DNA of 64,000 nt from Crossaster papposus (GCA_037893245.1 JBAIAA010000118.1:1178001-1242000), one strand, 5' to 3'. Positions 1 through 15,123 are shown, counted from the stretch's first letter. Notes: generated by a model from the letters alone, not told the origin. Made by a program: numbers and translations.

Positions 1-304
1 AGAACCGACTGACAAAATATGGCACCCACTGTGATCAAAATTACTGGAGCTTATGCAAGGTCTCTTGGGTGTTTGTTCGTTCAAAATGGTTGTTGGTCCT
101 CGCTCTCAGAGCTAGCGCCTGTTGTTTGCAATTCGCGTTTTGCTGTTTCTGTCACTACGGTGACTATGTTTTTCATGAATGTAAGATCAGTGGTAATGTT
201 TTTTTCCACACTGTGATCAAATGCACCCTGAATGTCTTTCTGTGTTTTATCATAATGTGATTGATTTTTATTTATAATGTGATTATTTTTTGTTATGTCT
301 ACCG

Positions 305-361
305 TATGGCCTACGGCATTTTGTTGCTAATAATTCTTTGTCTGTGTATGATGAATGTTTC
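305..361. repeat. Flank shared with the 25.74-25.79 kb locus
   Basis: The stretch from CCTACGGCA to GTGTATGATGAATG is repeated at 25742-25792 with few differences. In both places it directly precedes a family A element. Confidence 0.75.
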
Positions 362-717
362 TTAAAGGTAGATACACCATTATTTTGCAGATATCAATTG
401 TTGTTATTACCGAATTATTAAAAAATAATCTTACTTTTTAAAAAGTAAATAATGATTCTAGGCATCCAGCAAAATGACTGCGCTAAATTTCATGTTATTG
501 TTCCCAAAATTGGATTAAAAAATAAAAAATCACGATCGCCAGACGGCGATCGCGGAAAGAACAACTGCCCGACGCCGATTTAAAAAGAAATTCTCGTTAT
601 CTATGATTGTAAAACTTCGGACAGGTCAGTTAAACGATATTTACTATAAAATACAACCTCCCAAATTCACCCATTTCTGATAATTCAAGCAATTACCAAT
701 GGTGTATCAACCTTTAA
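362..717 (-). mobile_element. Family A MITE, copy A1
   Basis: A 356-bp copy in reverse orientation, with TTAA at both ends, termini near AGGTAG-ATACACCATT, and the central CGATCGCC-type hairpin present around 533-552. The 50-60 bp before it (about 305-360) is also found before copy A5. Confidence 0.9.
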
Positions 718-3536
718 GCAGGACAGGGAGGTGGGGAATGATGACTGTTTTCACAAAATATTATTGTTTGCACATGTCAAAATAGCCCCCAATGCCGCGC
801 AGAATGCGCAATAAACAAAACCAAAACAAACCCCACTTACCAGTCCAATGCAATATGGCATTACTTGTAGTTTCCCTGCGAATCAATTATTAAAATACCA
901 ATTACCGGTTCTCAAATAGATTGCATCAGTGTGATTATAATAAATCTTTCCGAGTACAAATGAGGCTAATGTGTGTGTGTGTGCTTGTTTATGAATGTGC
1001 CAAGCGATATTTCCGATACTTTTGTTTATAGGGGTGGGGGATCCATGCAATTTTCCGCACTATCGCGACGGTCTTTGTGCCCGAGTTGCGAAACGGTGTT
1101 AGCGATACGGTGAGCACGTGTTCGATACGGCATACATCGCAGTGAAATCACCAGAACACATTATATATACACGCATAGCGCTTGTCATATGCATGTTTTC
1201 AACTTCGCCTGCATGTCCCATCAATCAAATGATTTCCACTGACCGCCCTCCTCCGATCCAGCCGCCAATAAGAATGCATATCGAATCCAACCTAAAATGG
1301 CAGTTATATGGGAATAATAAGGGGGCCAAGAGCTCTAGGGATACTTGATACAATCCTATCCTTCGAAAGGCGGCCAAACCTGTGGTAAATAGTACCGATA
1401 TTGACTTGATTATTTGGATTCCTTTCAGTCCGGTGTTGCTAACAACATGAGGTAGGTGTCAATCGCTTCATTTTACCCCCATCGGATGTGACGAGGCGTT
1501 AATAAGAGGTTTAACACCAACAAGCAAAGCAAACGAAGCGCATGAGCCTATTAAACAGGGTGTCTTTCCCGCCCGTCTGCACACTGGCAAATCTTAACCT
1601 GCAGGGGTATAATATACGGACACTATCGATAGGACACGGCGGATTGCCCAATTCCCTACGTATGCTGCGAGAAAGGGTGAACAGATGTATCTTTTTTTTA
1701 TAAGTTATTGCATCACCACTTAGCACGGCCAATAAACACTACAGGCATGCAACCGGGAATACAAAATAGGATATTCCAATCTTTACACGACTTTCTACAG
1801 TGTTTTTCAATTTTCAATGGAAAAATTATTGTGAAGTGAAAAACTAAATCAGCTGATATGAGTAGAATTTGCGTGCCTGACACTAACTTCCAGTTTATTT
1901 ACTAATTTCTACTATTTTTTAAGTGGAAATAGTGAAAACCGCTTTTCATCTCTTAATTGTTTAGTCTCAATTGTTCGCATACAGGAAACAGAAAGTGCAC
2001 CCCATTATTAATGGAACTACATTACGGCCATGCGCATTGGTTTCTTTTGTCTGCCTCATATCGGGGCAAGTTCTACGCGCTATTTTTGTTCGCCACTTGA
2101 ATGTGTTTTCTTTAGCTATGACCTCATGGTAAGTGGAGATTTAACCCAAATCTGTAAACATAGGCAAGACAGCTTTTTTTAAATTGTCGTTTCTCATATA
2201 AAATAAGGAAAACGCATTGCAGTTTCATACCATGGAACTGCCAGCATCCGAAGCTATTTTCGATGGATACGTCATGTACTCAGTTGCCGAGATACATGCA
2301 CATTGGTTTACTTGATTTGGATCATTCGAAGAATCACTCCTTGAACAATAATGATTGCACAGGAATGAAACATTATTAGTTTGTTTTAAAATTGATCTAC
2401 ACGAGACCCACAAACAGCCATGACCCCACTTTGTGGTATGCAAGAAATTTGTTTCTAAATTCGGTATCCTGTGGAGACCGAAACACAATGGGGACAATGG
2501 GAGTGAAAAGGTCTCTACACTACAGTGTAATTGCTATAGGTGAAAAAGGTCTCCACATTTTTTTTCACGAAATAGATATATGGATTGTACTAAAAGGTTA
2601 TGATTATGATTAAGGTTAGGTTTTGGATTAGGGTATAATATAGGGTATAATATAGGGTATATTCGGTGGAAATTTCAAAACCAGGAAATAAATTTCGATT
2701 GAAAATTAGGAGCATTTTGAAAACAGTTTTTGACAGTCCACCAATTTTGTACAGGAGAACAAAGAGATGTCCCCAGTCTTCACAAGGATACAAATTTCGG
2801 GATTGGTGTGTTTAACGTTGTGTGAAACTTCTCAATGTAGGGACGGTTCCACCAATGGAGGTAATTGTCTGCATTGCAAAGCCAAAAGAGCAGAGTTGGC
2901 CAGGGGTGACCCGACTGGGGCACACGTGGCCACACGCTGACCTGGAAAAATAGATGAAGGGCACGTGCGACCAATCAGGAGAACTAAAAAGAAGTGACCG
3001 AATAAAATAAACCCATAAAGCCTTCAGCTAAATAAAAAAAAACGACAAAATAAAAGAACCCCAAAAATGAGGCCGTCGTCCTGTGATATACCATTGATAT
3101 ACAATGTATAAAGGAGGGTATACTATAATTGCGCTATTGTGGAGGCTATTAACGCCTGAAGATTTTTTTTGTCTGAGGCACGATCACGAATTCGCTTTTT
3201 ATGCGTGTACGGCGAGCCGAGGTGTACGGTCACTGGGCACGGTCGCTTCGAGTGTAAGCACTTGTATGGAGCTCCGCTGTCATGGCACAAAGTTGAACTT
3301 AGGGGGGAGAATGTTGTGTCTGTCAGCTAATAATCATTTTTTTATTATTTCATGGCTATTTTTTTTTCAGTGCAAGGTTTTTGTTTGAATGGCGATTTCG
3401 AACAGACGATCAAATAAACCGAGTGCATTCTTAGTTTGTTGTTTTCCGATCTTCGACTGATTGAAGTGAAAAGAAAAAAGTGTATTTTATTACCATTTAG
3501 GTTATTTAGGCCGACTAATTGCCGATTAATAAAAGA
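718..3536. other. Intergenic, no gene seen
   Basis: AT-rich DNA with short open frames only and no recognisable domain. It has a GT run at 971-983 and a small triplicate of GGGTATAATATA near 2633-2660. I see no member of the main MITE families and no clear promoter or RNA gene. Confidence 0.6.
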
Positions 3537-3539
3537 AAA

Positions 3540-3647
3540 CCAAAACCTTCATGGTACTGTCAACTGAGATCGTATCAAAAGATGATTTTAAAACCAAAAC
3601 CTTCATGGTACTGTCAACTGAGATCGTATCAAAAGATGATTTTAGAC
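3540..3647. repeat. Tandem duplication, 2 x 54 bp
   Basis: A 54-bp unit beginning CCAAAACCTTCATGG is repeated twice head to tail and is almost identical. Because 54 is divisible by three, the short open frame across it also repeats, which makes it look more protein-like than it is. Confidence 0.92.
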
Positions 3648-3716
3648 TCGGTGTTGAGATAGACCTTTCGCAAGGATGTTTATTTTTAAATGAGAACCCT
3701 GCAGACTTGGAAACCG

Positions 3717-4103
3717 TTAAAGGGATCGTATACGTTTGGTAATTACTCTAAACATTAACGGCAATAAAAACTTACTTGGTAAGAAGTACAGCAGCTTTAG
3801 ATAGTATAATGCATTTTTAGAAACTTTTCACTTCGAAGTACTGCGGTTATGAACAAAGATATCACTCTTTATCCCCAAAAATTTGAATCCATACTGCAGT
3901 GACGTTTCTCAGATTGTGTATTCCAATGCAGATTATTCTTCCTGCGTGGACATAACCGCTCCAGATTTTCGGCAATATCTCAAAATCGCTACCACCTTTT
4001 GAATTGAGATTTGTACAGGTTAGTTGTATGGTATATATCTATAACTATATAGGATTGAAACAAACAGTGGGTTCCAATTACCAAACGTATACGATCCCTT
4101 TAA
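3717..4103 (+). mobile_element. Family C MITE, copy C1
   Basis: A 387-bp element with TTAA at both ends and near-perfect inverted termini AGGGATCGTATACGTTTGG. It is one of five copies in the window. No coding capacity. Confidence 0.92.
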
Positions 4104-7100
4104 CAAAGACTATTATTAAGTGAAACTGAAGGTATGTTTCGTTTTCGCATGTCATCGCAACAATGGTATGTAGACGATAGCGGTTAAAAGGAATTGAAAT
4201 GAAAACACACTTGCAATACTGAAACGCTCATAAGCTCCTAAACCACTTCCGATCTGTGCGCGCAACTTGCCACCACCCCCCCTCCATAAATTAGCAAGAA
4301 GGCAGTATTTTATGACCGCTCATTGAGTTGAAGAACTCGGAAAATCCCCTGCTTCATCATAATGTGGGTCGCTTATGCAGTTGGGTTTCTGTCAGACGCA
4401 ATAGGCGCATAGTGGTAGAACTGCTGTACATGATGATGATGATGATGATCAAATATATGATCCATCATTTACGAGACAAACAAAACCTGTCCGCTAAACA
4501 TACACTGATTCCCACAGGTCACAGCAAATAAAGAAACAGGAAGCCCCGATATTTGCAGAAGTTAGCTGGAACATTTTTTTTGTCCTCGTGTGGGCTACGC
4601 GATCGCCGTACGATCGTGAGCGATTTCTTCTCGTCTACATAACAGAACAGATTAACAAAAACAATAAAAACCGGGGGGTTTGCAAGTCGGTCACTCGGGA
4701 ACATCTTGTAGTTGTTCATCATAGGCACTTATTCCGCAATTGTAAAATAACATCCCAATGTTTCATGTACGATTCACGGTTTTATGCATGAAGTGCTGAA
4801 CTGGGTCATTTGAGTTGACAGATAACAAAATATACACGAAAACGGCATACATGCACTGCATGCAGTTATACAAAAAAGAGTTTTCTTTTGTTGGAAACAA
4901 ATTCTCTATGATATATTTGATTGACAGACCTGATTAGGTTTTTGTTATTTTTAATTATTCAATCCAGATTATGGTTACTATACGAGTCATTTTTTTCTTC
5001 GTGAGTTCAAGTGACGACATGAAAGAAAAGTTACAAAAAGAATTTGCAACTGTGGTTTCCAAACTGTCTAGTTTCATAATAATTCTGATATTGAAACTAA
5101 TGAAAGGGAAAACTGCATGACATTTGTGATTTTCTGTCTGGATCTGTGAATCAAATAAAATGGGAAACCCCTGTAATTTACTTTAAAATGAATAAGCAAC
5201 ATATTATATATTTTTATAAGAAATAACCGCAGACAATGAAAGTGTTCGTCGAGAACGACTGACTCATCGCGCACTGTATCGACCAAAACAAACCTCAGCA
5301 TTTCCTTGAACGGACTGACCTCCGTATACGGGTCACCGTCAAATCGCTTCCATTTTACCTAAATTGCTATATGATCCGATATTTTGTACGTCTGTTCTTT
5401 ATACCCTCACGATCATTTTCCTGATTCATCGGCCGAGGATGATTTATTTTAAACCTTCGCTGTTTCACAACAATTAAAGAAGAAGGAAAAGAAAAAGAAG
5501 AAGAAGAAAAAAGGGGTCACTCCCGAGTCCCGTGACTGCATGACAAAGTTTGGTGATACCTAATTGGTTCGGATTTGGTTTGAAAATGTATGGGGAAATT
5601 GGCAGTTTAGGTTTTAATCTATAGCTCAGGTTGGCTGGAAGGCATGGCATATTCAAGATGTATGCAGTAATTCACAGTAGAACTTCCCAATGTGCCCCCT
5701 CTCGCCTCCCCCCTCTCTCTCTTCCATGCAGTTATTAAATTGATTGTGCTTTCAAAGACAACAAGGTATTGATATGGCGATGGTGTGACGTGAAAACCAA
5801 CACCACCCTCATTCTATGGGCTGTGGCATCCGCCTTTGAACGGCGTGCGTTTGACCCCCCACTTCACCTAATTCACGCAGGGTGAACGACGGAACAAGGG
5901 CCAGCGGACGAATACCGGGGTGAAATCTAAGTAATTGGAAGGGTGTACTCTGCCATTCAGGCCAATAATCAGCCCCTCTCTGTGGGCGTGGGGTGATGTA
6001 AAAGGCTCTGTTGTGTAGCTAGAGTGGTTGGGAAAGTCTCCGAGGAATCAAGATTACCCAGGTGTAATCATCATGACCATCTTCAGCGATCGGCTTGATT
6101 GCTGCTTTTTGGTAGAGCCTTTTTTTCTTCTTTCGTTCTTCTATTTCTTCTTTGCTTTCTTCGTTTTATTCGGCCAAGATACAATCCTTTGTAAATGATC
6201 GTGAGGGCAAGACAAGAAAATCCCGAGCTAAAGGCTTGGCGCTCAGGTAATGACAGACAGACTCTGTAAAGTCGTATGATATCAGCCGATTGGTTGCAGG
6301 CGGGGTATACCGGTAACTGAGAGACAATGTGAAGCAATAGCGGCTCATCATGACGATAAACGGTGGACGATCCACACAGCGATATATCTACGCGAGAGAA
6401 TCATTCTGCGCCGCGCCATCTTCAAAGGGTTCGCCAAATCTTCGTGAGTCCTGGCAGTTATCAAAGATGATTTGGCACTTGCGACAAACACGCGCGCTTT
6501 ACTTTGGACAAATTGAAAATGCAAATACACGGAATTTGGCCTTGGATTTATTGTGGGTTTTCGCACATTTTGCAATCGAGTATTTCCAATTGAAAATATA
6601 AAAAAGGGGGAGATGGATTTCCCAGTGAGAGCAGCCAGCGGTTAGAACGCGTGTGTCCTCTGAGGTAAGATGAAGTTAGTGGCGTTTATAAATCCCCTCC
6701 CCTTGGACCTCTTAACGGCCAGCATTGCCCCGCCATCCATCCCACTGATAGCCACTGCCCTGGATCCCTGGCTCTTTTTTTCTCTCCAGTTCCCCACCTT
6801 ATTTCGCCCCGATAGCCCCAACTGTTCTTTTCGCCGCATGCATTGTTATATAGCTCGGACCTGCGGGAGGATTTAACTTGATAGATTGGGTATCTATAGT
6901 AAAACACTTGCAGGCTTGTTGGGCGACATGTCACTGGTATCATCATAAGACCCAGCAATTCCCTGTACGTAGCCTTTTACCTCCCCGGGTCAGTGTACAC
7001 CAAATGCGGCAATGTTGTGTCGACAATTTTCACTCACTATACCCATGTTGTTATGTTTATTTTTTGAGCCCGGTGCGGCACGCCGCGCTGTTATGACTGG

Positions 7101-7590
7101 AAAACCGTACGTAAAAGTCCCACTGCTGTGGTACATAGTGTGTTCCCCATGACACGGTCAGCGACCGGGCACTTCTAAAATGTCTAACATTTTACATCAA
7201 CATTGATTTTTTTTCCTTTTTCAATTAAGCAACTTATGAAAATATATCCCTTGAATATCAATGACCGGTGATCGTGCAGGCCTTTCGGCCATTTTTGCCG
7301 TTGCGCTGTCCATCTATATCCTAGACACCTGTGACATGCGAGTTGAAAAATACGCCCGCGCATTGCTAATGACAAAGACAAATCTCAATTGATTCTTCAT
7401 TCACCATCAATCAGCAACAATTCTGATATTTATGGAGGAAATACTGGACCTCATGGCTAGGACTGAAGCTTTGAAAATCCTAACAATTTGTCTTATTATA
7501 GTAATATAGGGATTTGTATTAATCTGCAGCCGAAGTATAATGAGTAAAAGCATTAAATATAGCTGTAAGGGTTACAAAATCAGCCTTTTG
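4104..7590. other. Intergenic beyond the six1/2 3' end
   Basis: No gene recognised. A GAT/ATG triplet run lies at 4431-4450, and A/G-rich and CT-rich simple stretches at about 5480-5510 and 6119-6165. The non-repeat part at 5,800-7,100 is somewhat richer in GC and CpG and could hold regulatory DNA. Open frames here (up to about 90 codons) overlap each other on both strands and lack domains. Confidence 0.5.
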
Positions 7591-7596
7591 TTTATT
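7591..7596 (-). terminator. six1/2: Candidate polyadenylation signal of six1/2
   Basis: The gene strand reads AATAAA here, 520 nt past the stop codon. No AATAAA or ATTAAA occurs between it and the stop. It would give a 3' UTR of roughly 540 nt. Use of the site cannot be shown from sequence. Confidence 0.4.
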
Positions 7597-8116
7597 TAAA
7601 TGTGAGACCTTTTGACTTTTGCTCATACAAAATACTAAGGAATATGCAAAAAATGGGTATTACGACATTCACGCACAAAGATGGGTTGGTGTCTTCTAGT
7701 TCGTGAATTACATAACTTAACTACAGCATGAATTATCGTTAACGACCTTGTTTCCCGTAAAATATATTACACAAAATAACATCAATGACGTCAAACAGTA
7801 AAAGAAATATGCAAGGATAAAGAGCTGTTTTGATGTAAATAACCGATTCACAGGCAAGATGGCGTTCATATTCATTCTTTGTATTACGAAATATAAACCA
7901 TATTCAATAGGCTCCATGTAAAATCATGGAAAACGATTTACAGTCAACATTGGCAATTGACGAAATAATACTAATAATTATTAGTGTCACCTCACCCTCT
8001 TGAGATTGGGACTTACTTTTTTCATCAACAGCGACACTGGGTGTTGTTGTTGACATGTTCTTGGGGACCGGCTTTTTGTTTTGTTCTACTGGTGGACCCA
8101 GACATGGCAGACATCG
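7597..8116 (-). other. six1/2: Probable 3' UTR of six1/2
   Basis: This AT-rich stretch lies between the stop codon and the first AATAAA. It contains no repeat family member. A perfect CRE palindrome TGACGTCA sits at 7786-7793 and may be coincidental. Confidence 0.4.
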
Positions 8117-8323
8117 CTACGATCCTATATCCACGAGATTGTTGGACATGGGGACCAGCATGGAATTCTGCAGCGAGTTCTGAAGCACGGACTCCGGCAT
8201 GTTGACCTGCGTCATCCCGATATCGGCGCCCGCGCCAGGCGGCAGGCTAGTCATGGGCGACATGAGGTTGGCTTTGCTCAGCTCGCTCATCATCAGACTT
8301 TGCTGGTGGTGAGGGTGGTGTTG

Positions 8324-8356
<33 letters not shown>

Positions 8357-8528
8357 CTGGTGCTGGTGCTGGTGGTGATGGTGGTGGTGAACGGAGGAGG
8401 CGGACGACACGCCCAGCTCGGTCACATCGACCAGATTCTCCTTGCCGTTCATGACCATACCCAGGTCCTCTTCCGAGCTGGTGCTTGGCGTCGCTAGTTT
8501 CCCCTTGTTCTCCTGTTCTGCACTCTCC
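8117..8528 (-). CDS. six1/2: SIX1/2-class homeobox transcription factor, coding exon 2
   Basis: The exon follows a CAG acceptor (8529-8531). Its first G completes the AGG codon left open by exon 1, giving AAEAKERESAEQEN across the junction, which matches the known position of the SIX1/2 intron. It encodes residues 185-321 and stops at TAG (8117-8119). The region is low complexity: Ser/Glu-rich STSSEED, then a His/Gln/Pro tract at residues 232-259, then a Met/Ser/Leu-rich stretch that ends NSMLVPMSNNLVDIGS. The terminal LVDIGS resembles the LVDLGS end of vertebrate SIX1/2 and supports this as the last coding exon. Family knowledge makes the C-terminus an activation/regulatory region. I see no Groucho-type eh1 motif here. 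The opposite strand is also open through the repeat, which is an artefact of the hexamer repeat. Confidence 0.95.
8304..8391 (-). repeat. Coding hexamer microsatellite giving a His-rich tract
   Basis: On the plus strand this is a run of GGTGAG, then GGTGCT, then GGTGGT-like hexamers. On the coding strand these are CAC-CCT, CAC-CAG and CAC-CAC codon pairs. They give alternating His-Pro, His-Gln and His-His at residues 232-259 of SIX1/2. The hexamer structure keeps the reading frame when repeat number changes, so length variation between alleles is expected. Confidence 0.9.
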
Positions 8529-10720
<2,192 letters not shown>

Positions 10721-10760
10721 ACAGTCACACGCTGAGCCCGAGCCTTTTACTATCCGCGGC

Positions 10761-10770
10761 TCTGATTGGC
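10761..10770 (-). promoter_or_regulatory. CCAAT box (NF-Y-type)
   Basis: The gene strand reads GCCAATCAGA, a good NF-Y site, about 285 bp upstream of the ATG and about 50 bp from the X-box. Confidence 0.5.
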
Positions 10771-10820
10771 TTTCTGCCCAGCTTCGGTCGTTCAGCTATT
10801 ATGAGGGCGAACAGGAATTA

Positions 10821-10833
10821 GTTGCCAGGCAAC
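10821..10833. promoter_or_regulatory. X-box (RFX-type site)
   Basis: GTTGCCAGGCAAC is a perfect inverted repeat with one central base. It matches the RFX consensus of two GTTGCC-type half-sites. It lies about 345 bp upstream of the six1/2 ATG. Confidence 0.6.
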
Positions 10834-10834
10834 G

Positions 10835-10844
10835 CTGTCAATCA
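10835..10844 (-). promoter_or_regulatory. PBX-PREP/MEIS decamer
   Basis: On the gene strand this reads TGATTGACAG, the exact composite PBX plus PREP/MEIS site (TGAT-TGACAG). It begins one base from the X-box, so the two could form one composite element. Confidence 0.55.
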
Positions 10845-10933
10845 GTGTAACCCGAGACGGCGCTGGGTGTGGACTGACTGTCAGTGCTCTATTGAGCCAC
10901 TGCCTGAGAGACGTGGCCTTATCCTTTACTCGT

Positions 10934-13900
10934 ATATCCCTTCAATGAATCCTGTGGCCGCGTTGCTCTAGGTATGCATGCGCAGTACGCATACCACTGT
11001 GTTCCCAGTGTGTTCAACTCCACCGCGATGGTGGATAAGCCAGCAATAAAAATATATACCCCTGTGCCAACAACGAGCGGTATCTGGACCCGAATTATTC
11101 AAAGTCTGCTCTCGGGCAGTCACAACATTTTCTTGTTAGGTATGTCACCAGCCATATAGCACAACCTGCCTACTACTACTAGTAACATTTTGTTATATCA
11201 TACGAGTACATTTGCCATAGTTCTGAACAGCACTCACAAATTCGACGATTATTCCACCATGAATCACTGTACAAATATTTGAAGCAAACATTTTCTGCCC
11301 GTTTTGGGGTCAGGCGCGGTGAAAAAGAATGGGACCAGGGTGTCCCACTTTCCATTAATTACACTTCTCCTATTACTGATAATAACCCAGCTATCACAAT
11401 CGATATTTGATGTTCACATTTTCTTTATTTTTTTTACCTTCTCCTGCTGGTGATGTATAAATGTCGAGGTGTCGCCAATCCCATGATGACCCTGGGGTCT
11501 CGTCCCCGCCTCCTCACGAACAAGAAAAGCCTTGAGTGTGTTTCTGTTGAGCGAATTCCCGCTTGCTATTCGCGCTGTAAAGAAATAGTTACCAAAACTG
11601 CTCACTGAAATTCATAACGGTCCGAAAAAATTCCCATTGTCACTTGTGATAAACATTTCCGGACAAAAACTAATCACAATCATTGGTTTCCTCCTGTGAA
11701 AGCATATAGTATTATACCACCAAACAGCCCTTGAGCGTGTCTCTCTCGGCCGCGCCGCTTACGGTAACGCAGACCGAACGCTATATACCATCCTTATTAC
11801 CGAATCGGCCAGACACATGCAGCTACTTCATCCTCCAACGCTACATGTTTATAGGATTTGGCCTAAGGTTTGTGTCTTGTTTTTGTTTCTTGAATAAATC
11901 TCCTTCAGTGTGCTCTTCGGGGCGGGTGTGTGTACATGATGTACATGTACGTACGATCGTACTGGCCGAGCTGGGAGACTGCCAATGTGGTGGGTATAAT
12001 AAACCTGTGTGACCGGTGACGACGGTGTGGTGGGTTGGACAACCACCAACAAAATACCCTTTATAAAAAGTCGCTGCCATTTCCCCCAAAACTGGTGGGG
12101 ATTGGTAATAAAAAAATAATAAAAGGTGAGCAACTTAATTAGTATCTGTTATGAGTGTTAGTAGTAATGAGAACACAAAGAAGGGTAAAACAAATTGGTA
12201 TTTTGTTTTCTCTTGCCATTGGTACACTGGTCCGAGTCTAAAATAAATATTCGGGGAAATTACTATTATTAATCAATCCAGCAATATCAACCACGTGCGT
12301 GTGATAATATCGCAAGTGATGCGGGAAACTATTAGCAGTCATCACGGTATGGGGTAGTGTATTAAGCTACTAAAAGATCAGTGTTTATACAAAGCCGGAG
12401 CAAACCTGATTATGAATGAAGGAATTGGACCGGTATAGTTTTTTTGGGACAAAACATGGCACTATCGTCATCCGCGTTTCTAAGGAGCTGGCAGGGGTAT
12501 ACATGTCAGCAGGTGTAGGTAGGTCTTGGATGATAACCATACACGGTACATCGACGACTGCTATCGCTGACGTACGCTAGCAATCTTCTGTAGGTTAGCT
12601 CGTTGGTTGGATTCTGTTTGGACGTCAATCTGTCGATTTGGGAAATTATGAAATTTCGATTCAAATGAAACGTCCACTATAATGCGGTTATTTTCACGTG
12701 TTACATGCTGCATCCCAGATATACGACTCCCATTCGTACAGCAAAGGTCGTCGAAAAGCGTCAGTGGTTGTCTGTGATTGCCTGCTGTAACCCCTTGTAG
12801 TCGTGAATTATCCTAATTAGACCGTAATCAGTGATTCTAAGGACTATAGTTCTGCCACTGCGGGTCAGTTTTAAAAACTCATTTTTACATTTAGTGATTT
12901 TAGTATGACATTCCGCCAACGCATTTTGTGTATGTGTGAGCATGGAGGAATAAGAAGGAATCCTCCATGGTGTGAGTATGTAAACGCCGGCAATCGTGGA
13001 CTAGGGACAATTGGGTAAGGGCATAAACAAAGGGTCAACGATTGACCGACCGCATTGACAAATCTTGTATAAAACCTAAGGGAGTTTGATTGCCGGTGTT
13101 TACATATATGTTTTGTGAGCGAGGTTGCTGACCTCTCCCTTATCTGACCCCTTCCCTGTCGTTGCAGCAAGCCTCTTTATTTGCTTCGGCCTCGCTGCCG
13201 AAGCAAATATTGTTTTTTCTAGCCAAAAACCTTCTGCAGTTTCAGTGATTTCTATTATTTGATTTGCACAGGGTTGTTCGGACAACACACTTTGGCACTT
13301 TGCAAAGTCGGTGGCGAGTTTGGATTTTCCACACTTTCTGGGGACCATCCACAGATGTGTGTGAAAGAAATATGTGACGGTCGTCCAGGAAGGTGTGACG
13401 TTTATAACATTGACAATTTGGCCCACTAAAAAGGACCTTTTTATAGCTCCATGCGCCGCTCGTGTTTTACTTGTTTGGTTAATTTTAAGTAAATTTATTT
13501 CTTTCGGTTTGTTTTTGGTATATACCTAATAGCAGTTGTCCCTGATTTTTTTTAAGGGGGTGTTGTTCTTGAGCACGTAACCGCCCCTGTGTATTCCACA
13601 CGCAAGCACAGTCAAATATCAAGTTTTCTATGATTGTATCTGAGCAGTTTGTAGAGTTTGGCGCACTTTTGAAGTCATTTCCAACACGAAGCAAATTGTG
13701 TTCGTCCACAAACACATTTCTAGTTTTGTAATGATATTTTATTGACTGCAATCGATGACATTAGTAGCTGAGTCAAAAACCGCTCACTATATACAAAGCC
13801 CACTCATGCACCATACATACATGTACATTCCGGGTGCATTTCGTATTCAAGCAACGCTTCCAGCCCTCTAAACACGCGAGGGCTGTTTGCCGTCCCACTC

Positions 13901-14111
13901 GACCAGAAAGCTAAATCGTGCACCAGTGTTGCAAGAGGCCGCACATTATAAAAACCTGCAGTATTTATTCAAGAATTCCCTGATGCCCGACCCCTGCATA
14001 CAAAGAGGAGCGACGTGATTTTGTTTGGGACATCTTATTCTTAACGACGATGCAACTCAACCCGTGAGGCGAGTCATTCAGAATCAATCTAACTTATAAT
14101 GAAGATTGGTA
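10934..14111. other. Upstream flank of six1/2, no gene seen
   Basis: About 3.2 kb of unique-looking DNA directly upstream of the six1/2 promoter without members of the MITE families listed here. Open frames of up to 108 codons have no recognisable domain. The absence of insertions near the promoter is compatible with regulatory constraint, but this is inference. Confidence 0.5.
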
Positions 14112-14499
14112 TTAAAGATAGGATACACTTTTGGTAATTGCTTGAATTATCATGAATGGGTGGATTTGAGGGGTTATATTTTATAGTAAATATCGTTTAA
14201 CTGACCTGTTCGAAGTTTTACAATATTGGATGCCGAGGGAAGCAAGAAAGATGGCGTTTGTTTTCAACCGGCGTTGGGCAGTGGTTTGTATGTTGTTCTT
14301 GGTTTTTTTTGCAAACGCCGTCCGGCGATCGTATTTTTTGAGAAATTAAATTAAATTTTTCGCAACAATTATAGGATTTCTAGCGCAATCATTTTGTTGG
14401 ATGCCTACAGTCATTATTTACTTTCAAATCAGAAAGATATTTCATAATAATTCGGTAGTAAACAAATTCGATATCTGCAAATGGTGTATTTACGTTTAA
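14112..14499 (+). mobile_element. Family A MITE, copy A2
   Basis: Forward copy, 388 bp, with TTAA at both ends. It contains the ATGCCGAGG...GGCGTT internal block and a decayed version of the central hairpin. Confidence 0.9.
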
Positions 14500-14654
14500 A
14501 TTGTTGTTCACTAGACTGTCGTTTTTTACAGCATTTTACAAACAATTTTGAGTAATAAACGCCGTCAATAGGCACTGAGTGAGCATTTTTAGACCATGCT
14601 AATGACATACTATTTGTTTTCGCTTCCAATGTACATGTACATGAGCATGTATGA

Positions 14655-14945
14655 ACCTTATTGACGAGGAAGCCATTTTGGTCGTGTCCCCCTAATGTAT
14701 TTTATAGATTGTGAACCGTTGAATGGGAAGGTGCCAGATTATTTTTACATTCTAGCCTTGCTTTCAATTTTGTTATGTGGCTTAAAACATAATGGTATGT
14801 TAAATCACACATTTTAAATTTTCATTAGAGAAGACTGTTATTAATTTGTAATTAACTTTAGGCCATGGCTTTATTTTGTATCCGCCAGTTTTAAAAATGA
14901 AGATTTTACCATTTAGATTTTGTGAATTAAGCCCATATAGTATAC
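14655..14945 (+). mobile_element. Family K repeat, copy K1
   Basis: Shares GATTGTGAACCGTTGA, TTAATTTGTAATTAACTTTA and neighbouring sequence with 36256-36485 and, inverted, with 53310-53554. Its left end CGAGGAAGCCATTTTG mirrors the right end of the 53.5-kb copy. Confidence 0.8.
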
Positions 14946-14964
14946 AGGTACATGTAGTTGTTTT

Positions 14965-15123
14965 GTGCCCGGCTATAGCTGTATGCGCACACATCGTGTT
15001 TTACATAAAATTTGCTTAAAGAGTGACGTCGCAGGTCAGATCGCCTTTGAATTATGTGACCTCTGATGTCATCTCTTAACCAAATTGATGTAAAACATTA
15101 TGCGTGCGCATACTGCCGGGCAC
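14965..15123. mobile_element. Foldback MITE, about 160 bp
   Basis: GTGCCCGG...GTATGCGCAC...GTTTTACAT on the left is matched by ATGTAAAAC...GTGCGCATAC...CCGGGCAC on the right, giving long imperfect arms and a short loop. Confidence 0.85.

Noticed and set aside
8081-8497. Plus-strand open frame of 138 codons over six1/2 exon 2
   Set aside because: It is the opposite strand of the His-rich exon. The Val/Arg-Val repeat is a reading of the hexamer microsatellite.
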